NCBI GenBank assembly: GCA_963575645.1
Contig: OY754464.1
Span: forward strand, 44,568,192 to 44,632,191
Length of the DNA stretch: 64,000 nucleotides
Origin: Xanthostigma xanthostigma
Lineage: Eukaryota > Arthropoda > Insecta > Raphidioptera > Raphidiidae
Direction of reading: 5' to 3'
Both the position numbers and the translations under genes were made by a program. Shown here in pieces: positions 10,561 through 21,360 of the stretch. Numbering within the stretch: the first letter of the stretch is position 1; every line of letters starts with the position of its first letter. The notes under the pieces are model-generated. The model did not search any database. It worked only from the letters and a program-made list of their open reading frames with translations, and was not told the DNA's origin.

Positions 10561-11421
10561 CAGGCGCGGTCCAAAGGGGGGGGGTCACAGGGGACATGAC
10601 ACCCCCCCAAAATCTAAGGTCAAATTGAAAAATCTCAAAAATTTGCCAAATAATAAAAGGACATTTGTAGCTATCCCCTAACAGCGATAAATTTACAGTT
10701 TGCTATTTAGCGGCAGACACTTCGCGATAACTATGAAGGAAATAGCGAGGAATATTTTCGGAGGACTGTTTATATTCCACTTATAGATAGCATAAATACT
10801 GACCTACAAGACCTACTTTCTGCGGATACAATAAACTTGTTCGGATTAGACATTCTTATGCCGAAATCTGAATATACAGAAGAAGATCTTCTTAATGTCA
10901 AGAAAGTATCTGAATTCTATTCCTATTTTTTAAATGTTCCTGCTGCCAATGTCATTACAGAGTATCAACTATGGATTACAAAGTGGAAACGGGAGGTCAC
11001 AGAAAATGCTGATACGAAACTTCCTAAGTGTATAGTTTCTACCATCGAAGTTTGTGATGATGATTTATACCCAATTATAACGACATTTCTCAAAATTCTG
11101 GCAACTCTTCCCATAAGTGGTGCGACAGCAGACCGATCCTTTTCTACGCTTAGGCGTGTAAAAACGTGGTTGAGAGCTAACATGTTAGAAGAGCGATTAA
11201 CAGGTTTAGCTCTTCTAAACATTCAGCCGGAAATAGTACCAGACGTCTCAAATATTATCACCCGGTTCGCAAATACAAAAAGACGACTTCCATTTGTTTT
11301 ATAGGTAATGTATAAAATAAAATTGTGTCTTGTGCAATAATGTTTATTTTATTCCAGATACCTATTTTTTATTAGTGTAGTGAGTGACCCCCTCCAAAAT
11401 TTCAGGCTGCGACCGCGCCTG
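10561..11421 (+). mobile_element. Internally deleted hAT transposon with perfect 8-bp target duplications
   Basis: Ends CAGGCGCGGTC and its inverse GACCGCGCCTG are flanked by TTCCTTCA at 10553-10560 and 11422-11429, the 8-bp duplication made by hAT transposases. The 861-bp element keeps only the C-terminal part of its transposase gene. It interrupts an older repeat: the text before 10553 and after 11429 reads on as one unit (CAAAATTTCGTCTA then ATTAATACC). Needs a full-length relative to move. Confidence 0.9.
10711..11304 (+). pseudogene. hAT transposase C-terminal fragment with dimerisation domain
   Basis: An open frame to a stop at 11302-11304 encodes the C-terminal ~197 residues of a hAT transposase of the type often annotated '52 kDa repressor of PKR inhibitor-like'. 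Upstream of the first ATG-like codon the frame already reads family sequence (SEEYFRRTVYIPLIDSI). The hAT C-terminal dimerisation motif is clear: LPISGATADRSFSTLRRVKT then MLEERLTGLALLNI (about 11106-11225). The N-terminal zinc finger and catalytic core are missing because of the internal deletion of the element. Confidence 0.85.
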
Positions 11422-11942
11422 TTCCTTCAATTAATACCTAGATTAATTATCTATTCACTTATAGAATCTTGTTTTTTTTTTAATTCAGATAATCCAAATC
11501 GGAGATATCTTGCACACCGCCAGATACCTTTTTTTGAAGTACCGTCCACAGGAGCAAAGTAAATCAATATTTTTAAAAATAAAAAATGCCGAAACAAAGT
11601 TAAAAGTTACCACTACATTTATTAATATTTCTTATATTTGTCAAAGAAAACCCTTCTTCAGAAAAAAATCGTAAAAAAACGACTTTTTTGCAATTGCGTA
11701 ATACCCCTTAACATTCCGTTGAGAAAACAACTGAATTTTGAGACAATATGAATTTATTTTGAAAATACTGAAAGTTGTCGTGTTGAAAACTAGCCATTCT
11801 TTTTTAGTGTAGGTATTTGCCATCCAGTTAATTTCATTTAAAATGCAATATATACATGAGTTTTGTTGATATGGTGGCTATAGAAACGGGATGGCAGGTA
11901 AAAGTTTCAATTTTATAATTTATTGTTGATTTTGAATAATTT

Positions 11943-12400
11943 TTGGGAGGGAGTTGTTCTAACACGATTTTGCATCAGTTAACACACGGATTTTTTACAG
12001 CACGTAAGGAACAGCCCTTCTGTAAGACGTGTGATACTCGAGTCGTCATCTCTCACATTTTAATTGAGTGTGCCCAGTTTAAAGCACAAGATCCCGATTT
12101 GGCTCGATCTTCACCCATCGAGTTGTTAATTTTATTTCTGAAATGTAGTTATCGAGTTTTCAGATAATTTATTACCAATCGAAAGTAAAATATGTTTATA
12201 AAATGCTAAAGTTTGGTTGACATTTTAATTCCTGGCATATAATATGTCATATATGAAAATGTAGGTAATTTTATTGCGAACACGATGGTATTTGGTTGCC
12301 TCAACAAAAACTGACACAAGTTAGGGTCTTCAAGACTTAAAGTTCGGAAATTGTAGAAGAGAGTAGGCTGCGACAGAGAAACGCTCTGTGTATAAGTTTA
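11943..12400 (+). pseudogene. LINE 3' end: C terminus of ORF2 plus 3' UTR (Jockey/R1-like)
   Basis: The frame 11943-12167 reads LHQLTHGFFTARKEQPFC, CDTRVVISHILIECAQF, the zinc-knuckle-like Cys/His block found at the C terminus of Jockey/R1/I-type LINE ORF2 proteins (C-x2-C, H-x4-C). The last residues IELLILFLKCSYRVF end at a stop. The rest to about 12400 matches the inverse of 12740-13210, so it is the shared 3' UTR. Only the tail of the element is present, as expected for a 5'-truncated LINE copy. Confidence 0.65.
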
Positions 12401-12410
12401 TTATCCCTAT

Positions 12411-12590
12411 ATTATTAAACGAACTAATCTTGTATCTATATATGTCCCTAAACATTTTCTAGAAAATGGCCATAACGATTTGGATGAAATTTATTGTAAG
12501 TAGGTTTTGGAATTTTATACAAACAATGAGCATATCAGTATTTTATTTAACTTTTCGAGCAAAGCTCGGTCACCCAGGTACTTAGTATTA
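12411..12590 (+). repeat. Helitron-like repeat fragment between LINE ends
   Basis: Contains AAAATGGCCATAACGATTTG and ATTGTAAGTAGGTTTTGGAA, both also found at 32710-32895 inside the large transposon. It ends in a hairpin CGAGCAAAGCTCG (about 12557) followed by CCAGGTACTTAGT, resembling a Helitron 3' end with an altered CTAG. Assignment is tentative. Confidence 0.4.
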
Positions 12591-12735
12591 TTAGTTATAT
12601 ACCTTATACTATTTTCTTATAAATATAATGAAAACATAGTTAAAAGCATAAATTCATTAATTTTTAGATGACGTGGAACATATTATATATTATATAGGTA
12701 ACCATGGCAACGAATAAAAAATATTATATTTAATA

Positions 12736-13210
12736 CTAGCCGTTACCCGAGTTTCTCTGTTGCAGTCTACTTTCTTCTACAATTTCCGAACTTTGAGTCT
12801 TAAAGATCTTAACTTGTGCCAGTTTTTGTTGAGGCAACCAAGTACCATCGTGTTTGCAATAAAATTACTTACGTTTTCATATATGACAATATAGAAAACC
12901 CTATAACTACAAAATACTAATTAAAAGATACCTGTTTATGTCTGGCTACCTGGTTTTATGCCAGGAATCAAAATATCAACCAAACTTTGGCATTTTATAT
13001 CTATACTTCACTTTCGATTGGTAATACATTTATCTCAAAACTCGAAAACTACATTTCAGAAATAAAGTTAACTTAATATTTTTATAAAAAATAGCTGTAC
13101 CAAAAAATTGAATGGCAACTAAATCAATTTTTCTTTATTAATACATTATATTATAAAAATTCTAATTTCATTAGAAAACTCGATGGGTGAAGATCGAGCC
13201 AAATCGGGAT
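12736..13210 (-). repeat. Second copy of the LINE-like 3' region, inverted
   Basis: On the minus strand this repeats 12087-12400, from ATCCCGATTTGGCTCGATCT onward, with two extra inserts (about 13068-13165 and 12890-12960). Its outer end reads GAAACTCGGGTAACGGCTAG followed by T, a Helitron-like terminus, so the LINE-derived sequence may have been captured by a Helitron. No coding part is kept beyond a few codons. Confidence 0.55.
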
Positions 13211-13502
13211 ATTATAGATCATTAGAGACACACGACAGCATATTGTGGGATTGGCAAGTGATCTATCGTTGGTTTTAGGAAATGATACTGACAATTTCGA
13301 TCTGCTGTTTCAATTTTGAAAAGAAACCAGTCTCGACCATTGTATGTTATCTTATTTCATTTACTCAAGATGAGATCATCCGTCGGAATCCCCACAGTTT
13401 CCAATTTCTAGGTCAAAAAGTAGAGAAATTAAATACGTGCAAATTTACGGGAGGACAAGCTGTAGATGAGCACACACACATTAGGTATAGCTCAATGATA
13501 TA

Positions 13503-14259
13503 TCTATACTAATATATAAAGCTGAAGAGTTTGTTTGTTTGGTTGGTTGAACGCGCTAATCTCAGGAACTACTGGTTCAAATTGAAAAAAAAAATGTTGG
13601 ATAGCCCATTTATCGAGGAAGGCTATAGGCTATATAATATCACGCTACGACCAATAGGAGCGGAGCATCAATGAAAAATATTGCAAAATGTATCTCAAAA
13701 ATAGCTTCTAATCAGGTGAAATTCCGTAACTACATATATCAATATTAGGTCGTACATTCACAAGCCCGGCTAGGTCAGTCGGTAGTGCATGCGACTGTTA
13801 ATATCAGGGTCGTAGGTTCGAGCCCCACGTTGGGCGAATATATTTTTATTTTTTTTTTTCACATTGCTTTCTTCTAAGGCTTACATTTAAATTTATTTTA
13901 ATTTTATTTACGACTAATTAAAATTAAATAAATCTAAATAATAGCTCATTTGAAAACTGTTATAACTATAGGTACCTATATAAAAATAATTATCCTACAG
14001 TGTTTTCAATTAAATATTTACTATATTTTATTAATTACCTACAGTAATTATTGATTTAAAAGAAATTTATTACTTAAAAAAGTATAAATAGGTATCTACT
14101 GTTTTTTATCAACAAAAACTTTTAAACGGTAACTCCGATAATCATGAAATTTAGACACAACATTCATCTCGGTAAACTATAAGATGAATGTGCGTACTCA
14201 TGTCCCTCCCTTCCCCATTCGTTCTTTTACACCCGGGTGAAATCGGACGGGGCCGCTAG
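13503..14259 (+). mobile_element. Non-autonomous Helitron carrying a tRNA-Lys-like body
   Basis: Starts TCTATACTAATATATAAAGC with the preceding base A and ends CCGCTAG followed by T, i.e. inserted between A and T with no target duplication, as Helitrons are. The palindrome CACCCGGGTG lies about 16 bp before the CTAG end, the expected hairpin position. At 757 bp it lacks Rep/helicase, so it is non-autonomous. It carries a tRNA-Lys-like sequence at 13764-13836 and shares its 5' two-thirds with the minus-strand copy at 3270-3688. Confidence 0.8.
13764..13836 (+). tRNA. tRNA-Lys-like body inside a Helitron (pseudo-tRNA)
   Basis: Exactly 73 nt, starting GCCCGGCTAGGTCAGTCGGT and ending CCCCACGTTGGGCG; the seven-base acceptor stem pairs (GCCCGGC...GTTGGGC with one wobble). 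It is close to tRNA-Lys(CTT), but the anticodon loop is CTGTTAA, giving GTT, and the anticodon stem has central mismatches. The T-arm is weakened by one base change. Because it sits inside a repeat I treat it as a mobile tRNA-derived module, probably not charged or used. Confidence 0.75.
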
Positions 14260-15225
14260 TTATATGTAAATACATTATGTATAGGTACGTTATAATAATA
14301 TTATATTGTGTAATTCCAAGTGATTTACGCTTTGTGTGAGCTGGTAAGTTTATGCTCGACAGTCTAATTAAGCCAAACTGCCTGCTTGAAAGTATGATTT
14401 ATATAAAACGGAAACATGTCACGCGGCACACACAACACGCCAATGACGTCACGTAGGTGAGTTACTTTATTGGTTCAGTTAGCGTTAAGTGGCTGTGCAC
14501 GGGTACAGTTTTGGTAATGTGAAACTCGTTTCGTTTGAAAAACTCAGCCAATTCTTTACTCTGATTTGTATGGTTACGATTTTTTTCCAAATTTTGGGGT
14601 GATGCATCTTTTTTCGTTTTCATAATTGTACAATATCCAAAAAAGCAATACCTAATGTCTTAAAAAAAAGTTTGGGTATATAGGTATAAGGGCCTAAAAA
14701 AGCGAGACTACGGATTATTTTTCTGTTAAAAACAAATTTAAAACGCAATAACATATTATTTAGATCTGTGACAGGATTAAATAATCTTTTTTTATTACAT
14801 CGTAATTAGACAATGGATGAACACGATGCATAAGAAAACTATTTTCTCTACCCATATCTTTGCGCATTTTAACCTTTATATGAGTGACAAAAAAAAACAA
14901 CTTCATCAGAGTGACGTAATGTAAACAATCAAGTTCTGCTTTTACATAACCTACACTTACTTTTTTTATTATTCGGTATGTTCCAAGCAGCTAGAGAACG
15001 GACACGAAACTGTCACCGTCATGCGCAGTAGCTAAAACGAGACTGTAACGGTTTTGGAACAAAGCTAATATAAACAGGTTAAATTTGTTTGTAGGGGTTA
15101 TCTCTGGAACTACTGAACCGATTTTAAAAATTAATTTACTAACAAAAAGCAACATATTATCCCTGAGTAATATACGCGATATTTTATTTTGATAATAATA
15201 ACAATGCGCTGACGAAATGTTAGAA
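14260..15225. other. Stretch without a recognisable gene
   Basis: AT-rich. One TGACGTCA octamer lies at about 14447, a CRE-like palindrome, with CpG-containing sequence around it, but no transcription unit follows that I can recognise. 15080-15130 (GGAACTACTGAACCGATTTT) is common repeat language. Confidence 0.3.
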
Positions 15226-15526
15226 TTGTCACGTGGTGCTGTGGCACCGCGACAAATTAATTATTGCTAGTATAAAATTATTATTAAAATAAATAAAAAC
15301 TTAAGTCCTGTGGATTTCGCGGGTATTTGCATGTGCCGTATGATTTGGATCGCGTGGCTTGGACATATAAACTATAAGTGTGTCTAAGTTGTGATCAAGT
15401 CGCCGGACGCTAGATACGCGGTACTTGTGAAACAACCAGTGAATAAGTGACAAACAATAGTTGTTAAGGTTTTTAAATAATTAAAATAAATATTGATTAG
15501 TTACGGAAAAAAATAATAAACAAGTC
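15226..15526. repeat. Possible solo LTR (uncertain)
   Basis: A block from TGTCACGTGGTGCTGTGGCA to AATAATAAACA has TG...CA ends, a TATAAA-like motif and AATAAA-like signals, and stands out as having CpGs in AT-rich surroundings. I could not verify a target duplication or a second copy in the window. Confidence 0.3.
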
Positions 15527-16159
15527 GTTTTTCCGGGTTTGATGAAGACGCACGTAAAAAGGACGCTCATGGAAAAAATTATTAAGTAACTATTTAATTA
15601 AAACTTCCAAGTCATTTTCGGACTTCACCTACAACAATGAAGTGGTCGAATCACCAGTCATCATTCAACACGTTTGTAATGTATAATTAGGATAAATTAT
15701 ACTTATTTGTAAGTACGGTAGCCGGCGTACAGGTATGAAGTCGTTCCTAGTTTTTGTCCTGTAGTTTTTAACTTAATTAATTTATTGAATATGTAATTTC
15801 CCTGTCCTTGTCTCTTCTTGTTAATTAAGCTTGATCTCTCCTTCTTCAGGGTTCCACCCCCAGCAATAATAAAGCAATGTGTTAAATATGAAAATACTGT
15901 TTTGTAATTTAACCATTTATTGTACAGTTATATCTCGTTCACGTATCTAAGCGATTAGTAAATATAATAATGTTATCGACCTACTGTGTTTTCTTTCTAT
16001 ATTTTGATTCACAAATTTTTCGGAATAGTAGAGGAAAATTGTGAGGTATATTCTCTGACTACTATGGGCCCGAAACAAAACCTGTACCGTCCAAACAATC
16101 TATTATTTTGAGAAATCTGTTCGTCTTTTCTTCTTATTTCCTCACAGGTGGGAATGGAC

Positions 16160-16406
16160 CTACGTTCATAAGAAAAACTTCCACTGCCGTGCTATAAAAT
16201 ATACGTCGATAGATCTGACAGTTTAACTGCGGGAAAATACTTAACATGTATGCAGTAGAGCTGCAGGCTCCACTAATTTTGTCCCTGTCGAGCGAAGCAC
16301 AGTCCCTCGAGACAGAACTGTAATAGGATGAAGCCGAAGGCTCCCACCACTGTTGTCGCTGCCCTGTTTGATCTTAATCGCGTGCGGAGCCGCGCGTAGC
16401 AGCTAG
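16160..16406 (+). mobile_element. Helitron-like 3' terminus
   Basis: Ends in a strong hairpin CGCGTGCGGAGCCGCGCG followed by TAGCAGCTAG and T at 16407, the layout of a Helitron 3' end. The same end (TTAATCGCGTGCG, GCCGCG, AGCTAGT) occurs at 40868-40900, confirming a family. The 5' end could not be placed, since 15.2-16.1 kb appears composite. Confidence 0.6.
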
Positions 16407-16719
16407 TTCTGTATAAACACAGAAATTGAGTTCTGTATAAATACAGAAATTGTATTTTTTTATATTACCTAAATAAAACATTTTAATAAATATTTATTAT
16501 TTCATTTATTTTTAGTATTGCGAGTCCAAAATTAGACACAGTGTAAATGGGTTGACGGAGTCAAAGCATAAAAAAAGATAGTTAAAAAAAGTCAAGAGCT
16601 CTCACGAAGCCACAGCTATCTATAATGCGTAAAATAATGTTTTTTTTTTAATTGAAAATGCAAAAGGTACCCGGGTACCTCGTCACTCACATAGGGTTAA
16701 GATTAAACCGGTGAATCTC

Positions 16720-17656
16720 GAAACATGAAATTTTGCACAGGAATTCCTTCTACACCTCTTTGGCCACAAGCAAATGGGGAAGTAGAGCGACGAAATAGAA
16801 GTATTTTACGACGTCTTCGCATTGCCCAAGCGTCAGGACTCAATTGGAAAGAAGAACCTCTTACTTTTCAAACCAACTATACAACAACTCCGCATTCTTC
16901 AACGGAGGTTCCACCTGCAAATTTATTTTTTGGCAGAACAGTTCGTACCAAACTGCCCAATGCTAGATTGCTTTACTTCGAAAAGAAGTTATACGAACCA
17001 GACGAACATGTTCGTGATCACGACAGACTATGCAAGAGTTTGGGAAAGCAATATGCTGATGATCGACGTCATGCCCGTCCCAGTACTCTAGTACCTGGAG
17101 ATATGGTGCTAGTTCGTCAGCCAAGGCAAAATAAACTTACCACCCCCTTTTCTCCAACTCATCTTAAAGTCCTATGGAAAACAGGAAATGCATTTGCAGC
17201 GCAGTCTGCCACAGAGACAATAATAAGAAGGAATTCAACGCAGTTTCAAAAAGTTTAAGAGAGGTGTAACAGGAAATTCTAAACCAGGAGTAGAAGGTGA
17301 AGAGACTTTCCCTGGGGTAGACGAACATGATGTCGCACCAAGAAGTTGTTCTGATAACGAAGATTCAGTCAGTCCAATAGAAACAGAGTTTAGAGATGCT
17401 TACAAAACTCGACCAAGTAGAGCTATCAGAGTGCCAGAGAAATTAAAGGACTTTGTCCTATCATAGAATAACCACCATAGCGTTAAGCTAAATGAAAGCA
17501 GAGAGGGATTGTAGGATTATAATAATATATACATAGCATAGTAGGCAGAGGGAACAAGTGTAGGTTGTTAGGGAAAATAAAGATACATAAATGTCAGTGT
17601 AAAATTGAAATGTAAATTTGAAAATAGATACTAAATAAAGAGAATACTATTCTACA
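16720..17656 (+). mobile_element. Ty3/gypsy fossil: 3' end with integrase tail and one LTR
   Basis: A 5'-truncated Ty3/gypsy retrotransposon. It holds the C-terminal part of integrase (PLWPQANGEVERRNRSILRR, then the LPNARL and GDMVLVRQ blocks, about 16740-17250), a short pol tail, a purine-rich tract just before 17510 and a 147-bp LTR that begins TGTAGGATT and ends TCTACA. Nothing of gag, protease or reverse transcriptase remains next to it. It is broken and clearly old enough to have lost most of its body. Confidence 0.8.
17510..17656 (+). repeat. 3' LTR of the Ty3/gypsy fossil
   Basis: TG...CA ends, 147 bp, preceded by the purine tract AAAGCAGAGAGGGA that would prime plus-strand synthesis. 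No partner LTR is present within the window. Confidence 0.6.
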
Positions 17657-17799
17657 ATATATGTATTCATACGCCATCTGAAAGTAGACATTTTAACGAA
17701 GAAAACCCCATACTACGATTTTTGAAAATCTGAAATTTTTACATTTGTTTTTTAGGTTGAAGTTAGGGGTCATTTTTCGATTTTTTGTTAATATTGCAT

Positions 17800-18145
17800 T
17801 GGCAAATAATTTTTTTTATTCGAAAAAACTACAGTTTATTTAGGACATAAAAAAATTTCATAAAAAAAATACATTTTTGTAGGAGCAAAAAACACAATTT
17901 TTTCGATATTTCTCTGAATCTTTAAGGTTATGTGAAAAAATTATATTCATAAAAATTGTAGATCCTTTTAATACCTACATTGCCATACAACATTTTTCGA
18001 TTGGAGGTCAACTTTCGCCGGAAATTACGCATTTGAATTGTTGGTTTCTCTATTACTGACGGCAGTTTCTTCCCTTCCTCATCATTCGTTTTCTGCTATT
18101 AATTTTTTCCTTGTCAAAAGTTAACTTCACTGGTCTATTATTGTT
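17800..18145 (-). repeat. Half copy of the foldback element at 45.1 kb
   Basis: Shares AAGGTTATGTGAAAAA, GTAGATCCTTTTAATACCTA, TTTTTCGATTGGAGGTCAAC and CTTCCCTTCCTCATCATTCG with one arm of 45082-46110. Only one arm is recognisable here and the outer end is missing, so this is a diverged half copy. Confidence 0.7.
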
Positions 18146-18365
18146 TCATTATTAAAATAAAAATACTCGGATCGCAGTGCGAAACCCTGCCGACAATATA
18201 GTGTATTTGCTTTTATAGGCAGTGAGGCTCTATTATATGAACTTAACTTTGTTTTTGGACAAAAAAAAATTACCTCTTAATACACCCCTTAAAATAACAT
18301 TTTTTTACTTAATTTCAATACTACATATCAATTCAACATTTTGTACCAAATTATATACATCCTTC

Positions 18366-19745
18366 AGTAAGGGTGGTAGATAATTGGACTAACGAACGGT
18401 TGTACATTTCTGTGCTCTGTGTGTTTCTTTTGAATTTGAAATAAAACCAAAAGTGATAATAGACTGTGAAGGAGAGCTAGGTGATCTTATGTGAGCTAGA
18501 TATTATAAGAAGTAAAAGAGCTTTGGAAAAGCTTCGATTTATAAGATAAATGCTAAACATTGATACAGAAAAAATCTAACCTATCTTTTATCTAGTAATT
18601 TAATGTCAAAAGTATTTAATGACATAAAAGACTATAGTGGCATCTATCGCAAATTCTAAATAAAAGTTAAAAGATAAGTAAAGGTTCTGTGCTCTACTAA
18701 TTGTCCTATAGACATTAATTATTAATAAATTTAAACATAATGGAGGCCAAATTAGATGAGATCTTAATTCAAATAAAGACATTAAACCAGAAAATTGATA
18801 ACACTGAAGAAAAGTTGATCAACGAAATGAAAAAAATAGTTATGGAAAACCAAGAAGAAATCAAGAAAATAAAACAGGAGAATAAACTACTAAAAGAAAA
18901 AATAGGTGATCAGGAAGAAACAATCAAACGATTGGAGAATCAGAATAGGAAGAATAATATTGTTATGTTAGGAATAAATGAAACTGAGATGAACAGTGGG
19001 GAACTCGAGGATTATATTATCAAGGATATAATTGAAAGTAAACTCAAAATTTATATTAATAACGCAGATATAAATTTTATTACGAGAATTGGACAGAAAG
19101 GGCAAGTTTCAAGACCGGTGTTGATAGGATGTACAACCTGGCGATTGAAAAGAGAAATACTAATGAAAAAGAAAATGTTGCAAAATTGTAATATAGTAAT
19201 CAAAGAAGATTTTCCAAAAGAAATAAGAGAAGATAGGAAAGAAATCGGAAACACGTTAATGCAATTATGGGAAGCAGGTAAAAGGGCGACGATGAGGGGA
19301 AATAAATTATTATATAACGGAAGGTACTATTTAAAAGAGGACTTACACTTATTAAATGAAGAAACTGAAAATACGCAGTCGAACAGTAACTTCAGAGAAA
19401 AAAGACAAAGGAGTGAGGAAGAACAAGAAAATAGTCAAGACAAAAGAGAAAAACATGAAAATATAAGCATGCGAGGACAGGTTGGAAACATAAAAGACGC
19501 GAAAGAAGGCGAGAAGATAACAGCTTTTTTTGGAAAAAATCGAAGGAAGCAAAGTTATTAGCAAGAAATTCAGAGCACAGGGACGATATCCGATGGAAGG
19601 CAACGGCAAACCACCATCGTAATCTGCCCAGGAAGACCAATATTTACACATAATAAAAATATAATAAAGCGCGAAGAAGTTCTAAAAACGAATTTACGTG
19701 CAAGAAGAAATAAGAATATTTTGAGGGTTGGAACTTGGAATGGAT
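18366..19745 (+). mobile_element. LINE with ORF1, truncated in ORF2 (RTE-like endonuclease start)
   Basis: A LINE fragment with a leader, a complete-looking ORF1 (18740-19561) and the very beginning of ORF2 near 19560-19745, where KNILRVGTWNG is the start of the apurinic endonuclease domain (TWN motif) seen in proteins called craniofacial development protein 2-like. The element breaks off there; the reverse transcriptase is not present. LINEs usually lose 5' sequence, so loss of the 3' side here suggests later rearrangement. Confidence 0.65.
18740..19561 (+). CDS. LINE ORF1 protein, 273 aa, coiled coil plus RRM-like region
   Basis: An intact 273-residue frame starting MEAKLDEILIQIK in an AAACATAATGG context. 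Residues 3-70 are heptad-rich with alternating Lys/Glu, a strong coiled coil for oligomerisation. Residues about 72-160 (NNIVMLGINETE, then FITRIGQKG and RPVLIGCTTW) resemble the RNA-recognition-motif region of L1-type ORF1p, and about 150-200 the C-terminal domain (KEDFPKEIREDRKE, GRYY). The tail is very basic and charged. Its likely role is binding LINE RNA in a ribonucleoprotein. It is the longest intact frame in the left half, but the element's truncation means it is probably not in use. Confidence 0.75.
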   Translation: MEAKLDEILIQIKTLNQKIDNTEEKLINEMKKIVMENQEEIKKIKQENKLLKEKIGDQEETIKRLENQNRKNNIVMLGINETEMNSGELEDYIIKDIIESKLKIYINNADINFITRIGQKGQVSRPVLIGCTTWRLKREILMKKKMLQNCNIVIKEDFPKEIREDRKEIGNTLMQLWEAGKRATMRGNKLLYNGRYYLKEDLHLLNEETENTQSNSNFREKRQRSEEEQENSQDKREKHENISMRGQVGNIKDAKEGEKITAFFGKNRRKQSY

Positions 19746-20195
19746 ATCCAACATAAAAAAATGGACGGGTTTTAATATGTTTGCTTCAATGAAGAACGCA
19801 ATTGTGATCAGAGATCATTGGAAAAATGTGGTCGCCAACATCCTGTAAAGGATACGGCACGTCATCATCTTCATCAGTATGTAAATCCAAATCAGTAAAC
19901 TTGTGTTTTAATAAAATTTATAAGTCCGGTCCTGTCGGGCCGATTTTATTAAAATTTTAGCAGCACATTTTAATAACTACTAAAGGGCTGATATGTAACC
20001 TCACACCAAGTTTGATACAACCTACACTAAAATTGATACTGGTAACACCAAAAAAAAATATGTTTGAACACTAAATAAATTATTTCCACATCAAAAAAAT
20101 GATTTGAGCATCAAAATATGATATGAACATCAAAAAAGATTGTCACTTGTGTAATTTTATAGTATAACGCAATACAAAGCGTGGAGATACCTATA
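19746..20195. other. Stretch without a recognisable gene
   Basis: Short repeated phrases around 'CATCAAAAAATGATTTGAGC' at 20090-20130 look like a degraded tandem repeat. No gene is visible. Confidence 0.3.
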
Positions 20196-20267
20196 TCCGG
20201 TGTGGTCTAGTAGCTAGCATACCTGGATCTCGCCCAGGAGGTTCGGGTTAGAGTCCCGGTACTATAA
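20196..20267 (+). tRNA. tRNA-Glu(CTC)-like pseudo-tRNA
   Basis: The body matches tRNA-Glu: TGGTCTAGTAGCTAG (D arm, A box), CCTGG-ATCTCGC-CCAGG with a perfectly paired anticodon stem and anticodon CTC, and CGGG-TTAGAGT-CCCG as T arm. The acceptor strands (TCCGGTG and TACTATA) do not pair, and the B box has TTAGAGT where TTCGAGT is expected. A T9 run, a pol III stop signal, follows at 20271. The missing acceptor stem argues for a pseudo-tRNA or the head of a repeat. Confidence 0.65.
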
Positions 20268-20436
20268 TGTTTTTTTTTTACTTTTTATTTTTTCACTTTA
20301 AGACTGATACAATTAAAACATACATTTTTTAGAAAACGCAGTTCTATTCAAACAATTAACTAATTACGGAATAAGAAATTCTGTATCAAACAAATTATTC
20401 ATCTCAAAATGTGTTATTTTAGGAACTCCTCCTTTC

Positions 20437-20620
20437 CATTTCACTGCAAAACAATTCGCATATCCCTTTATCGTTCACCCCGGAATTTCTTTTTTAAAAA
20501 CACCCCTTTTCCCGTTTTACTGCGCATACCCCTTTATTGTTCACTCCGGAATTGTTTTTTTTTAAACTCCCCCTTTCCCCCTTCCCGTTTCACTGCGAAG
20601 CAATTCGCATACCCATTTAA
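20437..20620. repeat. Imperfect tandem repeat, about 2.4 copies
   Basis: The phrase 'TTTCACTGC...GCATA.CC..TTTA..GTTCAC.CCGGAATT' appears at about 20437, 20512 and 20597 with length variation. The repeat creates the frame at 20409-20630, which has no protein character. Confidence 0.6.
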
Positions 20621-20809
20621 CCCAATTTGAAACAATTCCGAGAATTTTTTCGGTATTTTTGAGCCTGAAAACTTTTTTCAACACTTAACACCATCCTTAA
20701 CATAGCCCGATTGGGCCCATTTTAAATAGGCTTCGAGCGGTGATTGATTTCAACATGTGAACCAAATTTCGTTTAAATCAATTAAGTGCACATAACCCAA
20801 ATCATGGTC

Positions 20810-21180
20810 AACGGAGTAACAACGTAGACATGTGAAGTAAAATAGTCAGCGCTTATAAAACGTCGAGTGTGCAGAAGTGCGTCAGTTCCATTCACAAAGG
20901 CACGGGGTTCGACGGACGCCACGACGAAATGGTTAAATGGCGATCGGTTGAGATAACAGCAGGTCTGTAATTGATATCGCACCTGAACTGACGGTCGTCG
21001 GGTCATTACGTCCAGCACGATATCCCTAGTTTCTAATAACACACACGCCGTATAGAGGTATATTGTCCTTGTGTGTGTGGTAACGCGTACGTGTGTGTGT
21101 ATATGCGTGCCGACCAGAAGCCCGAAGGGATCATAAAATGGCATATAATCATCAACAGGAAAAAGCTTTGCACGCATTCA
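20810..21180. other. CpG-richer island of unknown nature
   Basis: This stretch is visibly richer in GC and CpG (words such as CGACGGACGCCACGACGAAA) than its AT-rich surroundings. A minus-strand frame of 131 codons (20782-21177) spans it but has no motif I recognise and contains GT-repeat-derived His/Thr runs. It may be a promoter, an LTR or an orphan; I cannot choose. Confidence 0.3.
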
Positions 21181-21360
21181 TTTCATTACATTTTAATAAA
21201 AAATAACTTTTAAATAAAAAAAATCTCATAAATTTTTTATTAACAATTAAACAAAAATTCTAAACAGAATTTTTGTTTAATTTTTGACATAATAAATAAT
21301 TATGAGATTTTTCTAAAGTGGAAAATAAATTATAATTTTTTATGTTAAACTTTATTTTCT

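Noticed and set aside
13764-13836. Functional tRNA gene
   Set aside because: Mismatched anticodon stem, GTT anticodon on a Lys-type body, and location inside a mobile repeat with a second copy.
14440-14460. CRE-type promoter element TGACGTCA
   Set aside because: A lone octamer without a downstream gene or other promoter features.
16822-17091. Second plus-strand frame over the Ty3/gypsy integrase tail
   Set aside because: Shadow of the integrase frame 16725-17258, which has clear family motifs.
20782-21177. 131-aa minus-strand open frame as a host gene
   Set aside because: No recognisable motif, contains GT-repeat-derived His/Thr runs and no matching splice or start context; only the compositional island is reported.
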